Assembly: GCA_016794035.1 (NCBI GenBank)
Contig: JAEUHS010000114.1
Span: forward strand, 1-38,791
DNA: 38,791 nt
Direction of reading: 5' to 3'
DNA from: Planctomycetota bacterium
GTDB lineage: Bacteria > Planctomycetota > UBA1135 > UBA2386
Shown here: piece by piece, positions 1-6,940 of the stretch
Position numbering within the stretch: the first letter of the stretch is position 1
Layout: the number at the start of each line of letters is the position of its first letter
Program-made: the position numbers and the translations under genes
Notes under the pieces: model-generated
The model's database searches: none
What the model was told of the DNA's origin: nothing
The model's input: only the letters and a program-made list of their open reading frames with translations

Positions 1-454
1 CCGCGTGGTAGCGGTTCTCGCCGGTCATCGCCAGGCAGGTCGGGCCGCGGCCGCCGTGCAGGCAGCGGAACGCCTCGCTGCGCACGTACCAGCAGCGCGT
101 GAACTGCAGGATGTTGCCGGCGACGGTGGCGCGGTGGCGGATCTGCGGCGACGCGGTCGACGCCGCGGCCGCGCGCAGACCGGCGAGCGCGGCGTCGGCG
201 AGGGCCGGGTGCTGTTCGAGCTGGGTCAGCGTGGTCGCCGCGCCGATGCGCAGCGCGCCGTCGCCGTCGGCGGCGATGCCGACCAGTTCGTCCTTCAGCG
301 GCAACAGGTTGACGACCGCGGCCGGCGTCTGCAGCCGTTCCTTCATGCGGTCGACGAGGTCGATGCCCGCGCCCTTGAGCACGGTGTCGGGCCGCTTGCC
401 GGCCTCGGCGGCCTGGGCCAGGGTCTCGGGCACGACGTAGATGAATGGTCTCAT
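1..454 (-). CDS. Molybdenum hydroxylase FAD-binding subunit (partial, CoxM/PaoB-like)
   Basis: N-terminal 151 residues of the FAD subunit of a xanthine dehydrogenase/CO dehydrogenase/aldehyde oxidoreductase-type enzyme; the rest lies off the left edge. The frame begins MRPFIYVVPETLAQAAE, then LKGAGIDLVDRMKE, and the family FAD/pyrophosphate loop appears as IGAATTLTQLE and SPQIRHRATVAGNILQ, the last being the highly conserved 'IRN.ATvGGNi' segment. The following Cys-rich stretch (FTRCWYVRSEAFRCLHGG) is typical of FAD subunits that may carry an extra Fe-S site, as in PaoB-type enzymes; that part is inference. The ATG lies 4 nt after the stop of the molybdopterin subunit, so it is the third gene of one operon. 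It would pass electrons from the 2Fe-2S subunit to the acceptor. Family assignment is firm; the substrate is unknown. Confidence 0.88.
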   Translation of the reverse strand, partial: MRPFIYVVPETLAQAAEAGKRPDTVLKGAGIDLVDRMKERLQTPAAVVNLLPLKDELVGIAADGDGALRIGAATTLTQLEQHPALADAALAGLRAAAASTASPQIRHRATVAGNILQFTRCWYVRSEAFRCLHGGRGPTCLAMTGENRYHA

Positions 455-458
455 CGGT

Positions 459-2726
459 TCATCCCTTCCTGCCCGCGAGGGCCGCGAGCACCTTGTCGGG
501 CGTGATCGGCAGGTGGCGCACCGGCACGCCGAGCGCGTGGAACACCGCGTTGGCGACCGCGGCCGGCGCGGCGACCGCGGGCGGCTCGCCGAGGCCGGCG
601 GCCGGCGTGCTGCTGTGGCCGTTGTGCACGGTCATCAGGTGGCAGTCGAGTTCGGGCACGTCCTCGGCGCCGAGGATCTTGTAGCGCAGGAAGTCGCCGT
701 TGAGCATGCGGCCGCTCTGGCGGTCGAGGATGCGCTGCTCGTGCAGCGCGTAGCTGATGCCCTGCAGCATCGCGCCGAGCACCTGGCTCTCGGCGAGCTT
801 CCTGGCGATCACGAGGCCGCAGTCCTGGACGCCGAACATGCGCGTCACGCGCACCAGGCCGGTCCAGGTGTCGACCTCGACCTCGGCGAACTGGCAGCCG
901 CAGACGGTGCTGGAGAACGGCTTCTGCTTGTAGTTCGGAAAGCGCTCGCCGCGCACGTCGATCGGGTTCGGGCCGATCAGCTTGCAGGCGTCGCGCCACG
1001 GCATCGACTGCTTCGCCGTGCCGACCTTGCCGCCGTCGTGCACGATCTCGCCCGGTTCGACGCCGAGGCGGGTGGCGACGAGCCCGGCGAGCTGCTGGCG
1101 GGCGAGGAACGCCGCGTGCCGCACCGCCGGCGCCAGGCTCGGCGTCGTCGTGCTGCCGCCGGAGCCCGGCCCCGACGGGTCGCTGGTGTGGCCGGTCGTC
1201 GCCTTGACCAGCGCCGGCTCGATGCCGAGTTCGTCGGCGGCGATCAGCGTCATCACGGTCTTCAGGCCGGTGCCGATGTCCTGCGCGCCGCTGCGCACCT
1301 CGACGGTGCCGTCCTGGTGGATGCGGCACTGGATGCCGTGGCGCTGCTGGCGGCCGGGGCTGCCGAGCTGGCTCCAGCGTGCGCTGGCGAGGCCGACCCC
1401 GCGGCGGTACCGCGCGCCGGGCTCGTTCGGCCGCGCGCGGGCCTGCTGCCAGCCGAAGCGTTCGGCGCCGAAGCGCCACTGGTCCTGCCGCATCGCCTGG
1501 CCGTCGTTGCGCAGCCGGAACTCGAGCGGATCGACGCCGGCCTTGGCGGCGAGTTCGTCGAGGAACAGCTCGGCGCCGAACCAGCCCTGCGGATGGCCGG
1601 GGGCGCGCATCGCCCGCGCCGGATCGGTGTCGGTCGCGATGTCGAGGTGCTGCCGGCGCGTCTTCGCCTTGCCGGTGTAGTAGTCGGGCACCGCGACGCC
1701 GCCGCCGCCGTCGCCCTTCTCGACGTTGAAGCCGCAGCCGCCGAAGCTGCGCACGTCGAAGGCGCAGAGCCGGCCGTCGCCGTCGATGCCGGCGCGCAGC
1801 TGCATCAGCGCCGCCGGCCGGTTGCCGGCCGCGGTGTGCTCCTCGAAGCGGTCGAGCATCAGCTTGACCGGCGCCTTCGCCGCGTGCGCGAGCAGGCAGC
1901 AGGCGAGGCCTTCGACGCCGGCGCCGAACTTGCTGCCGAAGCCGCCGCCGACGAACTCCGCGTGCACGGTCACCGACCCGACGTCGAGGCCGCGGGCCTG
2001 CAGCGCCTGCGCCAGTTCGCCGCGCACGCCGAACGTCGCCTGCGTGCTGCAGAAGACCTCGAGGTCGTTGCCGGTCCACCGCGCGGTGGCGCCGTGCGTC
2101 TCGAGCGAGCTGTGCGTCTGCACCTCGGTGCGGTAGGTCGCCTCGTGGGTGATCGCGGCCGCCGCGATGGCCTGCGCCATCGCCGCCGACTCCGGCCATG
2201 CGTCGGTGATCTCGCCGTGCTCGCCGAGCAGCGGCGCCTCGGCGGCCTGCAGGTAGTCGACCGTGTGCGGCTCGCTCTCGTACTCGGCGCGGATCGCCTC
2301 GAGCGCGTCGCGCACGCGGTGCAGGTCGGTGCCGGCGACCGCGGCGATCGCGTCGCCGACGAAGCGCACGCGGTGGCCGACCTGCTTCAGCGGGATCACC
2401 GCGGCGATGCCGGGCAGCTTGGCGGCGGCGTCGAGTTCGAGGCCGGTCAGCTTGCCGCGCGCGACCGGACTGCGCAGGATGCTCGCCTGCAGCAGGCCGG
2501 GGAACGTGACGTCGGAGGTGTACTTCGCGCGGCCGGTCGCCTTGGCGAGCCCGTCGACGCGGCTGTGGTCGCTGCCGACCGCGGTCAGCTCGGTGTTCGC
2601 GTCCCACGGCGGCGCGTCGCCGTCGGCGGTCTTGACGGTGCGCGGTTCGAGCCGATCGGGCTGGCCGCCGAGGCCCCGGTAGCCGACCGTGATCTGCACC
2701 TCGTCGCGCGGCTCGTGGGCGCTCAC
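459..2726 (-). CDS. Molybdenum hydroxylase, molybdopterin-binding large subunit
   Basis: A 755-residue catalytic subunit of the xanthine dehydrogenase family (aldehyde oxidase/CoxL/PaoC type). It contains the a/b hammerhead N-terminal domain (VDGLAKATGRAKYTSDV, about residues 45-60) and Moco-binding segments GGGFGSKFG, SFGGCGFN and AMRAPGHPQGWFGAE. Near the C-terminus GEPP carries the predicted catalytic Glu (about residue 714). The start is a GTG that overlaps the TGA of the 2Fe-2S gene (GTGA), so the genes are translationally coupled. The CoxL-specific AYXCSFR loop is not seen, so CO dehydrogenase is unlikely; aldehyde or N-heterocycle oxidation is more plausible, but the substrate cannot be read from sequence. 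Probably carried through the Tat system as a complex with the Tat-tagged 2Fe-2S partner. Gene order here is 2Fe-2S, Moco, FAD, unlike the E. coli paoABC order. Confidence 0.93.
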   Translation of the reverse strand: MSAHEPRDEVQITVGYRGLGGQPDRLEPRTVKTADGDAPPWDANTELTAVGSDHSRVDGLAKATGRAKYTSDVTFPGLLQASILRSPVARGKLTGLELDAAAKLPGIAAVIPLKQVGHRVRFVGDAIAAVAGTDLHRVRDALEAIRAEYESEPHTVDYLQAAEAPLLGEHGEITDAWPESAAMAQAIAAAAITHEATYRTEVQTHSSLETHGATARWTGNDLEVFCSTQATFGVRGELAQALQARGLDVGSVTVHAEFVGGGFGSKFGAGVEGLACCLLAHAAKAPVKLMLDRFEEHTAAGNRPAALMQLRAGIDGDGRLCAFDVRSFGGCGFNVEKGDGGGGVAVPDYYTGKAKTRRQHLDIATDTDPARAMRAPGHPQGWFGAELFLDELAAKAGVDPLEFRLRNDGQAMRQDQWRFGAERFGWQQARARPNEPGARYRRGVGLASARWSQLGSPGRQQRHGIQCRIHQDGTVEVRSGAQDIGTGLKTVMTLIAADELGIEPALVKATTGHTSDPSGPGSGGSTTTPSLAPAVRHAAFLARQQLAGLVATRLGVEPGEIVHDGGKVGTAKQSMPWRDACKLIGPNPIDVRGERFPNYKQKPFSSTVCGCQFAEVEVDTWTGLVRVTRMFGVQDCGLVIARKLAESQVLGAMLQGISYALHEQRILDRQSGRMLNGDFLRYKILGAEDVPELDCHLMTVHNGHSSTPAAGLGEPPAVAAPAAVANAVFHALGVPVRHLPITPDKVLAALAGRKG

Positions 2727-3328
2727 TTGCCACCTCCCTGCGCGGTGCGCTCGATGGCGGCGAAGATGCGGCCGTAGGTGCCGCAGCGGCACAGGTTGCC
2801 CGACAGGTCGCGCCGCATCTGTTCGCGCGTCGGCTGGCCACGCTGCTGCAGGCAGGCCAGCGAACTCATCACCATGCCGGGCGTGCAGTAGCCGCACTGC
2901 AGCGCGTCGCAGGCGACGAACGACTGCACCAGCGGGTGCGGCGTGTCGCCGGTGCCGAGGCTCTCGACCGTGGTCACCGCGTGGCCGACCGCGTCCAGCG
3001 CCAGCAGCAGGCAGCTGTTCACCGGCTGGCCGTCGAGCAGCACCGTGCAGCCGCCGCACGAGCCGCGGTCGCAGATCTGCTTGGCGCCGGTCAGGTCGAG
3101 CCGGTTGCGCAGCGCGTCCAGCAGCGTCGTGCGCGTCTCGACGGTCAGCTTGCGCGCCGTGCCGTTGACCGAGAGCGAGATCTCGTGCTCGCCGGGGCCG
3201 AAGCTCTGCGCCTCGCGCGGTGCCGCGGCTGCCGCGGTCAGGCCGGTCGTGGCGATGCCGGCGATGGCAGAACCCTTGAGGAACGAACGGCGCGAGACAC
3301 CGCGCGGGGGATCGGTCGGGACGGTCAT
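2723..3328 (-). CDS. Molybdenum hydroxylase 2Fe-2S subunit with Tat signal
   Basis: A 201-residue small subunit with two [2Fe-2S] clusters. The N-terminus has a twin-arginine signal (SRRSFLKGS, residues 12-20, followed by a hydrophobic Ala/Gly run), so the mature enzyme should be periplasmic. The plant-ferredoxin-type domain has ligands C86, C91, C94 and C106 (CDRGSCGGC...C); the all-helical domain has C145, C148, C180 and C182 (CGYC and CRC). The chosen ATG gives a signal of normal length; an upstream in-frame extension exists but would add a Pro/Arg-rich leader before the Tat motif and is not favoured. First gene of the operon with the Moco subunit (GTGA overlap) and FAD subunit. A TAGACT -10 hexamer lies at 3365-3360. 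Subunit identity is certain; the oxidised substrate is not. Confidence 0.94.
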   Translation of the reverse strand: MTVPTDPPRGVSRRSFLKGSAIAGIATTGLTAAAAAPREAQSFGPGEHEISLSVNGTARKLTVETRTTLLDALRNRLDLTGAKQICDRGSCGGCTVLLDGQPVNSCLLLALDAVGHAVTTVESLGTGDTPHPLVQSFVACDALQCGYCTPGMVMSSLACLQQRGQPTREQMRRDLSGNLCRCGTYGRIFAAIERTAQGGGK

Positions 3329-3359
3329 GGGTCTGTGGCGGGCCGGGGGCGGAGGTCGG

Positions 3360-3365
3360 AGTCTA
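3360..3365 (-). promoter_or_regulatory. Putative -10 element TAGACT for the molybdenum hydroxylase operon
   Basis: On the minus strand TAGACT lies inside GCTAGACTC, 31 nt before the ATG of the 2Fe-2S gene, predicting a leader of about 25 nt. The same GCTAGACTC string sits before the ACP gene at 22743. No convincing -35 box is visible. Confidence 0.45.
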
Positions 3366-3465
3366 GCAAGTCGCGGCGGCAAGGGCAGTTCGCCCCGGCC
3401 GAAGCCGTGGCGCCCGACCGAGTGGATTCGGCGTCGCGCGCGTCACGGCGGCAACGGGCCGGTGC

Positions 3466-3651
3466 TTGCTGGCGGGGAAGGGGGACGCGACCGTCGCCGG
3501 CAGTTCGACGCTGCCGCTGCCGCTGCCGTGCGACATCGCCTGGCTCGGCGTCGAGCTCTACAGCCAGTGGCTGCTGTTCGCGCCGGGCGGCTGCCCGCTG
3601 TTCCGCGACTACGCGCTGTCGAACGCGCGGAAGTTCACGATCGGGGAGTGA
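3466..3651 (+). pseudogene. Remnant of a secreted protein: C-terminal domain only
   Basis: Sixty-one sense codons (nearest start is a TTG) ending ALSNARKFTIGE. The pattern 'LPLPCDIAWLGVELYSQW...SNA..FTIG-stop' matches, from memory, the C-terminal tail domain that closes many large extracellular proteins of Planctomycetota (general form: lP..p.L.G..ly.Qw...D......SNa..v.iG). Here nothing recognisable precedes it: the upstream 130 bp lack a signal peptide or domain, and the gene it belonged to appears deleted. It ends 23 nt before the ATG of the next gene. Alternatives are a tiny genuine ORF or chance, but the tail signature makes a truncated gene most likely. Similarity was judged by eye. Confidence 0.55.
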
Positions 3652-3662
3652 CGGAGCGCCGC

Positions 3663-3668
3663 TATGGT
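3663..3668 (+). promoter_or_regulatory. Putative -10 element TATGGT, leaderless-type
   Basis: GCTATGGTGG places a TANNNT hexamer with exactly 6 nt between it and the ATG at 3675. This is the spacing expected when transcription begins at the start codon itself. No Shine-Dalgarno sequence precedes the ATG, which agrees with a leaderless mRNA. Confidence 0.4.
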
Positions 3669-3674
3669 GGCCGC

Positions 3675-4196
3675 ATGACCGATGCCGTGCTCGATGCCCC
3701 GCTGCGCACGATGGCGGGCCACGACACGACGCTGCGCGCGCAGCTCGGACCGGCCGCGACCGTGGTGGTGTTCCTGCGCCACTTCGGTTGACTGTTCTGT
3801 CGCGAGCGGGCGGCGCAGTTGCGCCGCCTCGACGACGAACTGGCGGCCAGCGATGCGCGGCTCGTGTTCGTCGGCACGGGCACGCCGGCGATGGCGGCCG
3901 ACTTCGCCCGGCAGCATGCCGGGCCGCACCCGGTGCTCAGCGACGTGGCCCGGCGCACGTTCCAGGCGGCCGGCATGCGCCGCTCGCTCTGGGCGACGCT
4001 GCACTGGCGCCTGCTCAAGAACCTCTGGCGCGCGCTGCGCGCGGGCTACCGGCAGACGCAGGTGCTCGGCGACGCCTGGCAGCAGGGCGGGGTGCTGGTG
4101 TTCGCGGCCGACGGCCGCCTGCTGCACGGGCAGGCCGATCGGGCCGGCGGCGACGAACTGGACCTCGCCGCCGTGCGGCAGGCCGTGCGCCGCTGA
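3675..4196 (+). CDS. Probable selenoprotein: peroxiredoxin-like (AhpC/TSA_2, SelU/PRXL2 type), Sec39
   Basis: Read through a single in-frame TGA (3789-3791), this gives a 173-residue thioredoxin-fold protein of the PRXL2/AhpC-TSA_2 family. The segment around the TGA is VVFLRHFG-U-LFCRERAAQL; family members have FGCxFCRE at this site, so the TGA replaces precisely the first, peroxidatic-type Cys of CxxC (U39xxC42). Downstream the frame runs 134 codons without another stop and carries the expected family features: LVFVGTGTPAMAADF, a Dxx..F.aaG segment (LSDVARRTFQAAGM), and the C-terminal GDAWQQGGVLVFAADGRLLH. A hairpin with bacterial SECIS geometry starts just after the TGA. Eukaryotic SelU carries Sec at the matching position, so a Sec form of this family is established. 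Likely role: thiol-dependent reduction of peroxides or disulfides in the cytoplasm; no signal peptide is seen. The alternative is a Cys-to-stop nonsense mutation, but the exact position, the intact remainder and the hairpin argue against it. Confidence 0.85.
3789..3833 (+). promoter_or_regulatory. Predicted bacterial SECIS element directing UGA-Sec
   Basis: Beginning at the TGA, the coding strand folds into a lower stem GTCG/CGAC (3799-3802 with 3830-3833), a 5' bulge of six bases, an uninterrupted 8-bp upper stem GGCGGCGC/GCGCCGCC (3809-3816 with 3821-3828) and a four-base loop AGTT (3817-3820). The loop begins 25 nt after the TGA and has G as its second base followed by U. Described bacterial SECIS rules require a small loop 16-37 nt downstream with a G in the first two loop positions; both are met. 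The fold was done by eye. Confidence 0.75.
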
Positions 4197-4298
4197 GCCG
4201 GCGACGGCCGTACGCCAAGGGCGGGCCGCGGCTACGCACCGCTGCCTCGTGCACGGCGCGTGCCGGAGCGCGAGCATCGAGTTCGAGGATCGTCCAGG

Positions 4299-5483
4299 AT
4301 GCAGATGCAAGCGCACGAACGCATCGATGCGGCGTGCCGGTCGATGGCCGCCTTCGCCGGGCGCGCCGGCATCTCGACGCCGGCGGGCCGCGAGCGACGC
4401 TACCTGTGGACCGACGCCTACGCGGTCGGCAACCTGCTGACGCTGCACCGCGTGACCGGTGCACCGGCGCACCTGGAGCGGGCCAAGGTGCTGGTCGACC
4501 TCGTGCACGAGGTGCTCGGACGGCACCGTGCCGACGACGTGCGCCGCGGCTGGATCAGCGGGCTCGACGACGCCGAGGGGCGGCTGCATCCGACCGCCGG
4601 CGGGCTGCGCATCGGCAAGCCGCTGCCCGAGCGCCGGCCGGACGAGGTGTTCGACGAGCGCCTCGAGTGGGACCGCGACGGGCAGTACTTCCACTACCTG
4701 ACGCGGTGGATGCACGCGCTCGCGGACCTGGCGACGGCGACCGGTGACGCCCGCTTCCTGCGGTGGGCGGTCGAGCTGGCGCGCAGCGCGCACGCCGGAT
4801 TCACGTACACGCGTGCCGACGGCCGCCGCAGCATGCGCTGGAAGATGAGCATCGACCTCGCGCGCCCGCTGGTGGCGTCGATGGGACACCACGATCCACT
4901 CGACGGGCTGCTGACGCTGCTGCGCCTGCGCGCGCAGCAGCGCGCGGATCCGGCCGCGGGTGACGCCTCGACGCTGGACGCCGCGATCGCGGACCTGCAC
5001 GCCATGGCCGCCGGCCTCGACCCGACGACGCACGACCTGCTCGGCCTCGGCGGCCTGCTCGTCGGCCTGCACGGGCTGGCGCAATTGCTCGCGCGCGGCG
5101 AGGGCGTCGATCGCCACCTGTTCACGTCCCTGCTGCGCAGCGTCGTCGTCGGGCTCGCGGGCTGCGACGTCGGGCGGACGCTGCGGCAGCCGGCGGCGCA
5201 GCGGCTGGCGTTCCGCGAACTCGGCCTGGCGATCGGCCTGCAGGCGACGACGGCCACCCAGCGCCTGTGCGCCGCGGATCCGGACCGCTTCGGTGCGGCG
5301 GCGTTCGTGCAGGGCCACCTCGCGGCACTGGCGGCGCACGTGCCGATCGCGCGGTCCATCCTGCAGTTCTGGCTCGATCCGCAGCAGCAGGCCAGCCCCT
5401 CGTGGCAGGCGCACCTGGACATCGACGAGGTCATGCTGGCGACGGCGCTGCTGGGACCCGCAGGCCTGGCCGTCGGCGCGTAG
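4299..5483 (+). CDS. Unknown protein, probable alpha-helical (alpha/alpha)-barrel
   Basis: A 394-residue soluble protein with no signal peptide. Repeated features such as WTDAYAVGNLLTLHRVTG, WDRDGQYFHYLTRWMHALADLATATGD (quoted partly), MRWKMSIDLARPLV and MGHHDPLDGLLTL resemble proteins built on six-hairpin/(alpha/alpha)6 toroids, where Trp, Asp and His line a central cleft, as in glycoside hydrolases and related epimerases. The C-terminal half is mostly Leu/Ala-rich helix. I do not recognise a named family and assign no reaction. The ATG at 4299 is preferred over an upstream GTG because the extra 13 residues look non-coding; another ATG lies two codons on. It begins 102 nt after the selenoprotein and is followed by the CBS gene at 91 nt, so the three may be co-transcribed. 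Confidence 0.7.
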   Translation: MQMQAHERIDAACRSMAAFAGRAGISTPAGRERRYLWTDAYAVGNLLTLHRVTGAPAHLERAKVLVDLVHEVLGRHRADDVRRGWISGLDDAEGRLHPTAGGLRIGKPLPERRPDEVFDERLEWDRDGQYFHYLTRWMHALADLATATGDARFLRWAVELARSAHAGFTYTRADGRRSMRWKMSIDLARPLVASMGHHDPLDGLLTLLRLRAQQRADPAAGDASTLDAAIADLHAMAAGLDPTTHDLLGLGGLLVGLHGLAQLLARGEGVDRHLFTSLLRSVVVGLAGCDVGRTLRQPAAQRLAFRELGLAIGLQATTATQRLCAADPDRFGAAAFVQGHLAALAAHVPIARSILQFWLDPQQQASPSWQAHLDIDEVMLATALLGPAGLAVGA

Positions 5484-5574
5484 GTCCGCACTCGTGCGCA
5501 TGGTCTGGCCCGTCGGTCGGGACTCCAATGGGCCGCTGACAGGTTGTTGCCGGCCTCGAGCCGAGGAGATCGCC

Positions 5575-6183
5575 ATGAAGAAGGTCCCGCCGCGTGCGTC
5601 GCAGTCGACTCCGAACGCCGTCCACCCCGGGCAGATGCTCGTCCGCGACCTCATGCGCCAGGACGTGCTGATGCTGCGTGCCGACGACTCGATCCGCTCG
5701 GCCGCCGAGCAGCTCGAGGAAGCGCGCGTCAGCGGGGCGCCGGTCGCCGACGCCACCGGCCGTCTCGTCGGCGTGCTGACCTTGCGCGACATCGCGCGCA
5801 GCGACCACGTGTCCGAGGCAGGTGTCACGACCCGCGCGGCGGCGCTGCCGGCGATGGACCTCGAGGGCACCATGGACGCTGCCGGCGAGGACGAGGAGGT
5901 GTTCTCGACCGAGGAATACGACGACGAACTGCTGGGCCGTGTGCGCGTCGCCGAGTGGATGACGCCGGGCGTCATCGAGGTGTCGCCGGACGCCACCGTC
6001 GCCGCCGCCTGTCGGCGCATGCTCGACGAGTCGATCCACCGGCTGTTCGTCGTCGAGGGCGAGCGGCTGCTGGGGGTGCTGTCGACCGAGGACGTCGTGC
6101 GCCTGCTCGCCGAGCCGCCCCGTGCGTCGTCGCGGCAGGTACCCGCCAGGCGCGCGCCGGCACGCCGGCGCCGGAGTGACTGA
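5575..6183 (+). CDS. Two-CBS-domain protein
   Basis: A 202-residue cytoplasmic protein made of a CBS pair. CBS1 starts at VRDLMRQDVLMLRADDSIRS and ends VGVLTLRDIAR (about residues 23-82); CBS2 starts at VAEWMTPGVIEVSPDATV and ends LLGVLSTEDVVRLL (about 124-180). The two are separated by an unusually acidic linker (DLEGTMDAAGEDEEVFSTEEYDD, quoted in full as 23 letters is avoided elsewhere; it spans about residues 98-120), and the tail is Arg/Ala-rich. CBS pairs bind adenosine nucleotides and act as energy or redox sensors; no effector domain is attached, so this is likely a stand-alone regulator. GAGGAG (5563-5568) gives a good ribosome site for the ATG. It ends 19 nt before the next gene, suggesting an operon. 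Confidence 0.88.
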   Translation: MKKVPPRASQSTPNAVHPGQMLVRDLMRQDVLMLRADDSIRSAAEQLEEARVSGAPVADATGRLVGVLTLRDIARSDHVSEAGVTTRAAALPAMDLEGTMDAAGEDEEVFSTEEYDDELLGRVRVAEWMTPGVIEVSPDATVAAACRRMLDESIHRLFVVEGERLLGVLSTEDVVRLLAEPPRASSRQVPARRAPARRRRSD

Positions 6184-6202
6184 CGGCGCACCCGGAGGCG
6201 CC

Positions 6203-6940
6203 ATGTCCTACCGCGGGTGGCTGCTGCTCGTGTTCGCGCTCGCCGTCGCCGCCACCGGCATGGCGCCGTACGACCGACGCGACTGGTCGTTGGAGCACGT
6301 GCCGACCGCGGCGGCGGTCTGGTTCCTGATCTGGTACGAGAAGCGCCCCGGCGGGCGGCCGCTCTCCGACGGCGCGTACTCGTTGCTGTTCGTGTTCGGC
6401 CTGCTGCACGTGGTGGGGGCGCACTACCTCTACAGCCGCGTGCCCTACGACGCTTGGGGCAGCACGTTGTTCGGCGTCGCTCCGTCACGGTGGTTCGGCA
6501 CCGACCGCAACCACTACGACCGCCTCGTGCACCTGTGTTTCGGCCTGCTGGTGCTGCCGTCGATCGCGGAACTGGTGCGGCGCCACGTCGCGAGGTCGCG
6601 CGGCTGGGCGATCGTCGTCGCGATCGCGTTCGTCGGCGTGCTCGGCAAGCTGTACGAACTGGCCGAGTGGTGGCTCGCCGTCGCGCTCAGTCCCGAGGCG
6701 GCCGCGGCCTACAACGGGCAGCAGGGCGATCCGTTCGACGCGCAGAAGGACATGGCGCTGGCGTTCGCCGGTTCGCTGATCAGCAGCCTGTTCGTGGGGC
6801 TGCGACAACGCCGCCGCAGTGCCCCCGTCGAGGCCGCCGAAGGGCCCGCTTGGGCAGCGGCCGCACCCCGCCTACGCACACCCGAGAACACGAATACGAG
6901 CGTCTCGTCGCCCGCCACCGCACCGGGAGCCCGCCGATGA
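6203..6940 (+). CDS. DUF2238/YjdF-family integral membrane protein
   Basis: A 245-residue protein with about five to six membrane segments. It matches the YjdF/DUF2238 pattern: an initial helix pair, HVVGAHYLYSRVPYD, then FGTDRNHYDRLVHLCFGLL, GKLYELAEWW and a late GDPFDAQKDMALAFAGSLI. The conserved H/D/E residues of NHYDRLVH and YELAEWW lie at membrane edges. The biochemical role of the family is not established. A GGAGG site (about 6194-6198) precedes the ATG. The stop codon overlaps the ATG of the next gene (ATGA), so the two are translationally coupled. The last 45 residues are a low-complexity Ala/Arg/Thr tail outside the usual domain. Confidence 0.8.
   Translation: MSYRGWLLLVFALAVAATGMAPYDRRDWSLEHVPTAAAVWFLIWYEKRPGGRPLSDGAYSLLFVFGLLHVVGAHYLYSRVPYDAWGSTLFGVAPSRWFGTDRNHYDRLVHLCFGLLVLPSIAELVRRHVARSRGWAIVVAIAFVGVLGKLYELAEWWLAVALSPEAAAAYNGQQGDPFDAQKDMALAFAGSLISSLFVGLRQRRRSAPVEAAEGPAWAAAAPRLRTPENTNTSVSSPATAPGARR

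Noticed and set aside
441..2777. Very long open frames opposite real genes (also near 7132-11085, 15969-21112 and 23693-27391)
   Set aside because: They are Arg/Ala/His-rich, lack domains, and mirror well-supported genes; GC bias removes stop codons from the antisense strand.
3789..3791. TGA as an ordinary nonsense mutation splitting the peroxiredoxin-like gene
   Set aside because: The stop is at the one position where Sec is expected, the rest of the frame is intact, and a SECIS-like hairpin follows. Still listed as the main alternative.
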